Below, piece by piece: positions 7,401-11,978 of a stretch of 11,978 bases of DNA. Both the position numbers and the translations under genes were made by a program. A model generated the notes under the pieces. That model worked only from the letters and a program-made list of their open reading frames with translations. It had not been told where the DNA came from and made no database searches. Source of the stretch: MGNI01 sp964353875 (lineage in GTDB: Bacteria; Chloroflexota; Anaerolineae; Anaerolineales; E44-bin32). Location of the stretch: NCBI GenBank assembly GCA_964353875.1, contig CAYGXU010000100.1, positions 1-11,978 on the forward strand, written 5' to 3'. Within the stretch, counting starts at the first letter, position 1, and every line of letters starts with the position of its first letter.

Positions 7401-10239
7401 GCTGGTACGTGAAGTTCTACGTGCATACGATTATTGGCGAAAACGAGGGATAAAAGTCGACTTGGTTTTCCTTAATGAGCACGATACTGGCTATTCTCAG
7501 GATCTCAACAATCAGCTCTTCCGCATGGTGAATCGCATGGATGGCGACGCATGGATGAATCGCAGAGGTGGGATCTTCCTCCTGCGAGCAGACCAGATGA
7601 GCGATGCTGATCGAATCATGCTCGAGAGCGCTGCGCGTGTCATCCTCTATGGGCACGCTGGCTCCTTGGGAGAGCAATTGGAACGATGTAAAGCACCCTC
7701 AAGCCGTCTCCCCTATCTGGTCCCATCACTTCCCAGGACAACCGATCACGAACCCTCAGAGCGGCCCTGCCGTCCAGAAGGGCTTTTATTTGACAACATC
7801 TATGGCGGTTTCAGCTCCGATGGTCGCGAGTATGTGATCTACCATCAACCGAATAAATTCACGCCAGCCCCCTGGATCAATGTGGTCGCCAATCAGGTTT
7901 TCGGCTTTCTCGTATCAGAATCTGGACTGGGGTGCACATGGTCCGACAATAGTGGGGAAAACCGACTGACCCCTTGGAGTAATGATCCAGTTTCTGACTC
8001 ACCAAGTGAAGCCATCTATCTCCGTGATGAGGAAACGGGAGCCGTTTGGACACCAACACCTCTACCCGCTGGTGAGCACTTGCCCTACTTGATCCGCCAC
8101 GGCGCAGGTTACTCCATCTTCGAGCATCACAGCCATAACCTGGATCAACGATTGTGTCTTTTCGCTGCTCCAGACGCCCCTATAAAAATCGTCCAACTGT
8201 CGCTACGCAACACAGCGCAGCGCACCCGCCGCATTACCGCTACATACTTCGCAGAATGGGTGCTGGGCAACGATCGTGATCAGAACCAGGCCTACGTCGT
8301 TCCCGAATTCAACAGTCCCACGCAGGCTGTGCTCGTGCGCAACCCTTACAACGCCGAGTTTGGGGAGCGAGTGGCTTTTCTGGCCGGAAGCAAGGCGATC
8401 CACGGTCTTACAACGGATCGGACAGAGTTCCTCGGACGAATGGGATCGTACGATCATCCAGCAGCCCTCGATCTTGTAGGGCTCAGTGGAACTGTCCAGG
8501 CAGGTCTGGACCCCTGTGCTGCTATCATGCTCCACCTTGATCTCCCGCCGGGGGAGGAGGAAGAAATCTTCTTCTTGCTGGGTGAGGAAAGAGATTATGC
8601 CAGTTCCCTTTCCTTGATTGAGCGTTACAAAAATCCAAAACACGTCCAATCTGCTTGGGAAGCAGTTCATACAAAATGGGAAGACCTCCTTGGTGCGATC
8701 CAAGTGAAGACGCCTGAACCGGCGATGGACCTGCTCTTAAATCGCTGGCTGCTCTACCAATCGCTCTCCTGTCGCTTTTGGGGTCGGACCGCCTTCTATC
8801 AATCCAGTGGCGCCTACGGTTTTCGTGATCAACTCCAGGATAGCATGGCCTTCCTCTTCACTGCTCCTCAATTATGTCGGCAACACCTCCTCGAGGCTGC
8901 CCGACACCAGTTCGAAGAGGGCGATGTATTGCACTGGTGGCATCCTCCTTCCGGAAGGGGCGTACGAACCCGCATCTCAGACGACCTGCTATGGCTGCCC
9001 TACTGCGTCGCCCAGTATATCCTCACCACAGGCGACAACGAGATTCTGTATGAACGGCTTCCCTTTCTTTCAGGCGCTCCATTAGAACCCGAGGAGATGG
9101 AACGCTTTGGACTTTACGCAACCACTGATCAAAACCATAGCCTCTATGATCATTGTTTGCGTGCCCTAGATCGCGCCTCTGCCACTGGCCGACATGGGCT
9201 CCCCTTGATTGGATCCGGCGATTGGAATGATGGATTAAATCAAGTCGGATCAGCGGGAAAGGGCGAAAGTGTATGGTTAGGCTGGTTTCTTTATGCAACT
9301 CTGACTTGCTTTGTGCCCCTCTGCACAAGCATGAAAGATGATCAGAAAGCAGAGACCCTGTTACAGCAAGCCGAAGAGTTACGCCTGGCCCTTGAAGAAA
9401 GCGCCTGGGATGGGGATTGGTACTTACGAGGCTTCCATGATGATGGTTCGACCTTGGGATCCTCCCGGGATTCCGAGTGCCAGATAAGCGCGATTGCCCA
9501 ATCGTGGGCCGTCCTTTCTCATGCCGCCGATGCAGAGCGATGTGAGCGAGCTATGGACTCGCTGCTCGAACGTCTAGTGCGTTACGAAGACCGAATGATC
9601 CTGCTCCTCACCCCTCCGTTCGATAGAACCCCACGCGATCCCGGTTACATCAAAGGTTATCCGCCTGGGATTCGCGAGAACGGAGGTCAATATACCCATG
9701 GTGTTCAATGGGCGATCTGGGCGCTGGCTGAACTGGGAAGGGGCGAGGAGGCCGAGGCGCTATATCGGATGCTTAATCCCATTTTCCATGGCCAGAACCC
9801 GGATAAATACCATGTCGAACCATATGTTGTGGCTGCCGATATCTACAGCGCGCCCGCGCATCTGGGACGCGGCGGCTGGACCTGGTATACGGGTTCCGCT
9901 GCCTGGATGTATCGTTTGGGAATAGAAAGGATCCTCGGCATAAACAAAATTGGAAACAAATTAAAGCTTGACCCACGTATACCGTCTCGATGGGATGGCT
10001 TTAAGGTCACGTACCGATGGTGTCAGAGCAGCTACGAACTTAACGTTGAAAATCCGGAGGGGGCAAGCCAAGGAGTCCGAGAGGTGTTCCTCGATGGCCG
10101 ACTCTTACTGGATGGGATTATCCCCTTACAAGATGATGGGAGGGATCATGAGGTTCATGTCCTCATGGGGAAATCCCAAGCTATCCTGACGCAAGCGGAT
10201 ACGTCGCTTTACAGCACCAGAGGAATCTCCGCTGATTAA
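1492..10239 (+). CDS. ndvB: Cyclic beta-1,2-glucan synthase (GT84 + glycoamylase-like + GH94)
   Basis: A 2915-residue inner-membrane enzyme of the NdvB/ChvB/Cgs family (Brucella and rhizobial members are about 2,830-2,870 residues). It makes cyclic beta-1,2-glucan from UDP-glucose by initiation, elongation, length control and cyclization. The conserved N-terminal region has EWLLDNNYI (83-91); a proline-rich linker follows (about 290-310). Membrane segments lie near 369-393, 405-434, 784-825, 849-875 and 909-952. The GT84 domain (about 448-780) has TDFKD (490-494), the DAD metal-nucleotide motif (590-592), HDLFEG (703-708) and RLHRW (735-739). The glycoamylase-like domain starts near 960 (NWYDTRTL 1056-1063, VDSGNL 1074-1079) and resumes near 1326, with candidate catalytic acids E1405 (TMFEYL) and E1447 (SESGY) and MAHHQGM (1539-1545). 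The C-terminal GH94 region contains two sandwich-plus-helical units; GDWND (2576-2580) carries the catalytic-acid motif. The start has no clear ribosome-binding site and is probably coupled to usp. No inactivating change is seen. Confidence 0.95.
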   Translation: MPASAPAPVSETQEQQNIRRWESNHIAALAHQLAHDQPAAVHHPGKKPSLIDQLNGYEKALQKAYEHFSSAAAQDLTISHSGEWLLDNNYIVNQAIRLIREDMPKGFYKRLPKLGAGPYEGYPRVFHLANTLVLDRRTPFETDEIQRFIASYQEIHPLTIGELWALPVMLRLVVLGELIQILARITGIVFQLPLFLVSTQTKTLGIRDDTIVANCILNLRSLATLDWKDFVENVSVIEKILSQDPVGVYVHMDFDTRDQYRRVVEELALLTKQEEAQVASEAIALASSALPDTSPTPPKHPPSPSQPTLPEWSSQHQMLDAPDGASAHFEFPASQHVGYYLIDAGRPLLESRLGYRPNPFRRVHRWMGILPIVPYLGSVGVLTFVTLIGVVHLALPTHPTFLMKLLAGLIMFVPALTVSVNLVHWIITLIVPAKRLPKMDFSKGIPPAYRTMVVVPTLLCTLDEINSLLAQLELHYLSNQDPSVTFALLTDFKDAPLEEMPGESELLEKVKVGIDTLNNRYNLEGEGLFSLFHRQRVWNPHEECWMGWERKRGKLIEFNQLIRGSQSTNYHEIVSPPLDLDRIYSIVTLDADTLLPEGTVPRLVGTLAHPLNQPHFDARSGAVISGYTVLQPRVEIKPTSANQNLFTRIFSGDIALDLYSRAISDVYQDAFGEGIFVGKGIYHVDAFQRSLEGRVPDNCLLSHDLFEGIHGRAGLVSDITLFEEFPPHYLAFAQRLHRWLRGDWQLLPWLLPWAPYANGTKKTNRLSLLSRWKIFDNLKRSLLMPSLLLMLILGWLFLPNKPWIVSLIVPFMLAVPWLTSLGNQIDHFLTGFIRGRRIYLSLHSDFRRWVLSLVFLPFETLLALDAITATIFRLWITRKHLLQWTTSSEAVRKLGKRMNVAITLKEMAPALLLTLFIGISLGLLRLDGLLSALPLLTLWLIAPLIAYAISRSTAAKSYSLSTMEEACLRRIARRTWLFFEEFVGPEDHWLPPDHFQEDPLGLVAHRTSPTNIGLMLLSNLAAYKLGYIGATSLAFRLHTTLENLGLLERYHGHLLNWYDTRTLQPLAPRYVSTVDSGNLAACLLTLKQACLELPYQSILRWERWQGLLDALSLLSEALEKLVLIDPGRTRDPIVRILNKVQDRIIRIRHHKELWISLWSELSREGWKELSSALQTLLQVEGDHLEATDLANLRICNDLVHVHLFRAQREIELLLPWLSALAQTPTVFTRKDLDPTLIDAWCELNHVLILSPRLIDLPHITLSGEAQLERIITRLNLDQNPSEELDVAREWCLWLAASLKDARLEAEVLLKSFFELTEQLEREVQSTDFRFLFNERRQVFHLGYHVDTGRLDANYYDLLASEARLASIIAMAKRDAPQNHWLHLGRPLTQIDGSRVLLSWGGTMFEYLMPSLLVRNYEGTLLNQSAYTAVERQISYGRQNNIPWGISESGYYAFDANLSYQYRAFGVPNLGLKRGLAEDLVVTPYASILSIPFRPQEVIRNIQLLQRMNMQGKYGFYEAIDFTPTRLPLGNKNVTVYSYMAHHQGMILLTLANFLLNKDIVRLFHSDPRIKGVELLLQERIPQEAPIESLRHAEVNATQPTRLTGTLAPWSVPIRDVFPRTHLLSNGRYNVILTSSGGGFSRWETFDLTRWRADTTLENWGTWIYIQDLESKELWSAGYLPTGTKPQNHSVLFEAHKAEFWRQDGAISTRMEVTVAPDDDAEIRLVTLTNHGSERCRLMLTSYAEPVLAAQTEDRRHPSFNKLFIESEFLPAYNALLFRRRPRSSKEPCIYMAHMLISATDQASHVSYEAERYRFIGRGRTPRSPACLTIDPSGLSNTDGATLDPIMSLSQQIDLEPSATEQIAWITLAASQRDELFALIERYQSWSIMHRTFERARSQTELELRRLGYTGSELMYIGRLLGALLYPHKAFRADPARLSINRKGQSALWPYNISGDFPILLVCIGNQEETSLVREVLRAYDYWRKRGIKVDLVFLNEHDTGYSQDLNNQLFRMVNRMDGDAWMNRRGGIFLLRADQMSDADRIMLESAARVILYGHAGSLGEQLERCKAPSSRLPYLVPSLPRTTDHEPSERPCRPEGLLFDNIYGGFSSDGREYVIYHQPNKFTPAPWINVVANQVFGFLVSESGLGCTWSDNSGENRLTPWSNDPVSDSPSEAIYLRDEETGAVWTPTPLPAGEHLPYLIRHGAGYSIFEHHSHNLDQRLCLFAAPDAPIKIVQLSLRNTAQRTRRITATYFAEWVLGNDRDQNQAYVVPEFNSPTQAVLVRNPYNAEFGERVAFLAGSKAIHGLTTDRTEFLGRMGSYDHPAALDLVGLSGTVQAGLDPCAAIMLHLDLPPGEEEEIFFLLGEERDYASSLSLIERYKNPKHVQSAWEAVHTKWEDLLGAIQVKTPEPAMDLLLNRWLLYQSLSCRFWGRTAFYQSSGAYGFRDQLQDSMAFLFTAPQLCRQHLLEAARHQFEEGDVLHWWHPPSGRGVRTRISDDLLWLPYCVAQYILTTGDNEILYERLPFLSGAPLEPEEMERFGLYATTDQNHSLYDHCLRALDRASATGRHGLPLIGSGDWNDGLNQVGSAGKGESVWLGWFLYATLTCFVPLCTSMKDDQKAETLLQQAEELRLALEESAWDGDWYLRGFHDDGSTLGSSRDSECQISAIAQSWAVLSHAADAERCERAMDSLLERLVRYEDRMILLLTPPFDRTPRDPGYIKGYPPGIRENGGQYTHGVQWAIWALAELGRGEEAEALYRMLNPIFHGQNPDKYHVEPYVVAADIYSAPAHLGRGGWTWYTGSAAWMYRLGIERILGINKIGNKLKLDPRIPSRWDGFKVTYRWCQSSYELNVENPEGASQGVREVFLDGRLLLDGIIPLQDDGRDHEVHVLMGKSQAILTQADTSLYSTRGISAD

Positions 10240-11564
10240 CTCTCCCCATAGCGTTGAATGGCTCGGTAAATCGCTTCTGCGCCGAAACTCACAGCTTCGA
10301 CAGGGATGCGCTCATCTTCGGCATGAATGGTATCGAAGAAATTAAATCCCTGCGGTAGATTCATAGGAGTAAAGCCGTAGGTCTGAATCCCCAATCGAGA
10401 GAAGAAACGTCCATCTGTGACCGCCGGCAAGAGCATCGGAATCGGGATCGCTTGCGGATCCATCTCACGCAGGATATCCGCCAGAGGCTCAAACCATCCC
10501 ATGTCCGGAACGCTGGGAGCGGGACCAAAATAGAGCAATTCGAGATCGATCTCTTTTCCAAGAATAGCTCTCAATTCAGAGAACATATCCTCAGGGACAA
10601 ATCCGGGCAAGAGACGGCCATCCATCTCCACCGAAATCTCGCTTGGGATGACATTAATCTTCTCACCCCCGCGGACAATGGTGACATTGACCGTGTGATG
10701 AAAGAGCGGCTCCATGTTCTTCCCCGCAGGACCAAGCCTTTTTAGAATGCGATCAGTCCACCATGGGCGCAAGAGATTACGCAATAGGAAGTTGGCCGGG
10801 AAAGATACATGCGCAGCGATCGCAGTAAACATCTCCTTCACAGCAGGGGTGATATGCACGGGAAATCGCCTTCGCTCTAATGCCAAAATGAATTCCGCCA
10901 AATTCGCCATTGCACCACCACGCATTGGGCGCGATCCATGTCCAGCAGGCCCATGAAGGACCGCCTTCATCCAGCATGCCTGTTTCTCTGCAACTTGGAT
11001 CGGATAGAACTTCTTACCCAACATATACATCGGGGCGCCCCCAAATTCCCCAAGAGCATAACGGATCCCCTCGAATAGTTCCGGATGTTCCTCAACAAGG
11101 TATTCGGCTCCCTCCCGCCCCAGGGCTTCCTCATCGCATAGCGCCAAAAAGACGATGTCTCCCGCAGGCTGAATTCCTTCCTCTTTCGCCCGCAGCAACG
11201 CCGACAACATCATGCTGATGCTGCCTTTCATGTCCAACGCGCCTCGTCCCCAAATATACCCATTCACAATTTTCGCCTCGAAGGGCGGATGGGTCCATTT
11301 CTGATGGGCGGTGGTGACCACATCCACATGCCCATAAAGTAACAGAGGAGGAGCGCTACCACGTCCTTTCAGGCGGGTGATCAGGTTTGGCCTGCCCTCG
11401 ACTTTGGCAAGAAGGCTGGTCTTAAAGCCTGCCTGCGAAAACAATCGGTTAATGAAGGCAACGCACTCGGCCTCATTCCCTGGTGGGTTGGTCGTATCAA
11501 AGCGGATCAGGTTTTGCAGCAGTTCTGCTGGTCGATGATGGATTCCTTCAGACTTGTTGGACAT
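10236..11564 (-). CDS. M20-family zinc metallopeptidase / deacylase (ArgE/DapE/carboxypeptidase-like)
   Basis: A 442-residue, probably cytoplasmic hydrolase of peptidase family M20, with no signal peptide. The two-metal site is complete by motif: H79 and D81 in GHVDVV, bridging D111 in ALDMKG, the E145-E146 pair in CDEEALG (general base and metal ligand), E173 in LGEFGG and H414 in IHAEDER. The dimerization (lid) domain is inserted at about residues 194-310 and has the conserved GHGSRP (208-213). M20 enzymes cleave amide bonds in N-acyl amino acids or small peptides; the sequence does not separate ArgE, DapE, aminoacylase or dipeptidase activities, and no biosynthetic neighbours help. The ATG at 11564 follows TAGGGA (11571-11576) at six bases. 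The gene converges on the glucan synthase gene and their stop codons overlap (10236-10239), leaving no room for a terminator between them. A functional link to glucan synthesis is not indicated. Family is firm; substrate unknown. Confidence 0.92.
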   Translation of the reverse strand: MSNKSEGIHHRPAELLQNLIRFDTTNPPGNEAECVAFINRLFSQAGFKTSLLAKVEGRPNLITRLKGRGSAPPLLLYGHVDVVTTAHQKWTHPPFEAKIVNGYIWGRGALDMKGSISMMLSALLRAKEEGIQPAGDIVFLALCDEEALGREGAEYLVEEHPELFEGIRYALGEFGGAPMYMLGKKFYPIQVAEKQACWMKAVLHGPAGHGSRPMRGGAMANLAEFILALERRRFPVHITPAVKEMFTAIAAHVSFPANFLLRNLLRPWWTDRILKRLGPAGKNMEPLFHHTVNVTIVRGGEKINVIPSEISVEMDGRLLPGFVPEDMFSELRAILGKEIDLELLYFGPAPSVPDMGWFEPLADILREMDPQAIPIPMLLPAVTDGRFFSRLGIQTYGFTPMNLPQGFNFFDTIHAEDERIPVEAVSFGAEAIYRAIQRYGES

Positions 11565-11570
11565 TGATCA

Positions 11571-11576
11571 TCCCTA
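11571..11576 (-). promoter_or_regulatory. Ribosome-binding site of the M20 gene
   Basis: On the minus strand TAGGGA lies six bases before the ATG at 11564-11562. It is a moderate match to the anti-Shine-Dalgarno sequence. An ATG seven bases upstream of the chosen start is out of frame. Confidence 0.5.
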
Positions 11577-11647
11577 CTATGAATTCAAACTTTGTTTTGC
11601 CCCTATTGTACTGCGCTTCCCTACTCAATTTTCATTCACCCAGCTTT

Positions 11648-11664
11648 GCAGCCGGCAGGGCTGC
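11648..11664. repeat. GC-rich hairpin upstream of the M20 gene
   Basis: GCAGCC (11648-11653) and GGCTGC (11659-11664) form a 6-bp stem with a five-base loop. An alternative fold pairs GGCAG with CTGCC (11654-11665). It would lie in the 5' leader of the M20 transcript if the promoter at 11720-11748 is used. There is no T-run, so a terminator is unlikely. Function unknown; it may belong to the same repeat-rich segment as 11759-11802. Confidence 0.35.
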
Positions 11665-11719
11665 CACGCCCCGCAGGCCATTGATTGCAGTGAATACCTC
11701 AACAACAAACCCAAAATCC

Positions 11720-11748
11720 CCTATAGAACTATCAAGTCCCTTTGTCAG
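11720..11748 (-). promoter_or_regulatory. Candidate promoter for the M20 gene
   Basis: On the minus strand CTGACA (11748-11743, five of six matches to the -35 consensus) is followed after 17 bases by TATAGG (11725-11720, four of six matches to the -10 consensus). The resulting leader would be about 150 bases. A nearer -10-like TACAAT lies at 11610-11605 but lacks a convincing -35 partner. The gene could also be transcribed from the gene upstream at the right edge. Confidence 0.35.
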
Positions 11749-11758
11749 TCTGTCCAAC

Positions 11759-11802
11759 AAGCAACTCGCGAAGCAACTTTTTCAAGCAGGCTGCTTCGCG
11801 AG
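11759..11802. repeat. Compound repeat: direct repeat plus 11-bp inverted repeat
   Basis: CTCGCGAAGCA (11765-11775) and TGCTTCGCGAG (11792-11802) are perfect reverse complements around a 16-base loop. Overlapping this, AAGCAACT occurs twice in the same orientation (11759-11766 and 11771-11778), separated by CGCG, and AAGCAGGCT (11785-11793) resembles a third copy. The stem lies 54 bases past the stop of the leftward gene at the right edge, where a terminator would be expected, but what follows on that strand is TTGCTTGTTGG, not a clean T-run. It may be a weak terminator, a transcript-stabilising stem, or a copy of a dispersed REP-like element. Confidence 0.5.
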
Positions 11803-11855
11803 GCCAGCATAAATCCTTTGCCGTAGGATGTCTTGTTAAACTGTTTATATCAATC

Positions 11856-11978
11856 TCACTCGACCTTCTTCACTTCCTCTAGCACCGTAATATCCCTTTT
11901 CCGCAACTCCTCGATAAATGGCAGGTAGAGGTTGCTGTCAATGGCATCCTCGGGGGGGACGATGCCCTTCTGAGTGAT
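11856..11978 (-). CDS. C-terminal 40 codons of a leftward gene (partial)
   Basis: Reading leftward from the window end, an open frame of 40 codons ends at a TGA (11858-11856). It begins ITQKGIVPPEDAID and ends in a charged, helix-like tail, EEVKKVE. Regular amino-acid composition, hydrophobic/charged periodicity and the absence of stops support real coding, although the piece is too short for certainty. The VPPEDAID stretch followed by an aromatic/Leu-rich helix reminds me of the C-terminus of NMT1/SsuA-like periplasmic substrate-binding proteins of ABC transporters, but this is a weak recollection, not an identification. The gene runs in the same direction as the M20 gene, 291 bases upstream of it, with the compound repeat at 11759-11802 between them. 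A G7 run at 11952-11958 lies inside the frame without disturbing it. Confidence 0.6.
   Translation of the reverse strand: MTQKGIVPPEDAIDSNLYLPFIEELRKRDITVLEEVKKVE

Noticed and set aside
8203..8703. 166-codon minus-strand open frame inside the synthase gene
   Set aside because: It is antisense to the GH94 region, which is continuous and matches the family, and it lacks a ribosome-binding site and any domain.
11483..11812. Plus-strand open frames of 109 and 90 codons overlapping the M20 start and its upstream region
   Set aside because: They overlap each other in different frames, cross repeats and hairpins, and look non-coding.
11941..11978. Possible frameshift at the G7 run near the right edge
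   Set aside because: The minus-strand frame reads sensibly through the run (Val-Pro-Pro-Glu-Asp), so there is no sign of a break.
1..11978. Search for CRISPR arrays, tRNA genes, insertion sequences and phage or defence genes
   Set aside because: No spaced direct-repeat array, cloverleaf sequence, transposase or defence motif was recognised; the window is almost filled by the three complete genes.

Overview
The window holds three complete genes and the edges of two more, in DNA of roughly even base composition (G+C near 50% by eye). It is bacterial: Shine-Dalgarno sites are recognisable and genes are tightly packed. No marker gene fixes the organism. The tandem-domain universal stress protein and general gene style would fit a Chloroflexota (Anaerolineae-like) genome, but this is only an inference. 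No RNA gene, insertion sequence, phage gene, CRISPR array or toxin-antitoxin pair was seen.

Left edge (1-528): the first codons of a leftward gene start at position 16 behind a perfect Shine-Dalgarno site. A roughly 500-base divergent intergenic region follows. It contains a perfect 8-bp dyad (49-70) near the leftward gene and a good sigma70-type promoter (452-480) for the rightward genes.

Centre (529-10239): a two-gene rightward operon. The first gene encodes a 319-residue protein with two UspA domains whose nucleotide-binding motifs are partly degenerate. The second encodes a 2915-residue cyclic beta-1,2-glucan synthase (NdvB/ChvB/Cgs type). It has the full family architecture: GT84 glycosyltransferase between membrane segments, a glycoamylase-like domain and a duplicated GH94 phosphorylase region. 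All recognisable signature motifs are intact. The genes share a reading frame and are separated only by one amber stop and one ACT codon. The likely logic is a stress-sensing or stress-signalling protein co-expressed with the enzyme that makes a periplasmic or cell-surface glucan.

Right part (10236-11978): a leftward M20-family metallopeptidase/deacylase gene converges on the glucan synthase gene, and their stop codons overlap by four bases. Upstream of it is a structured intergenic region with a candidate promoter, a GC-rich hairpin and a compound direct/inverted repeat. The window ends inside the C-terminal 40 codons of another leftward gene of uncertain identity.

The most notable points are the in-frame Usp/glucan-synthase junction, the degenerate Usp ATP motifs, the absence of a recognisable glucan exporter, and the structured elements in the two intergenic regions.
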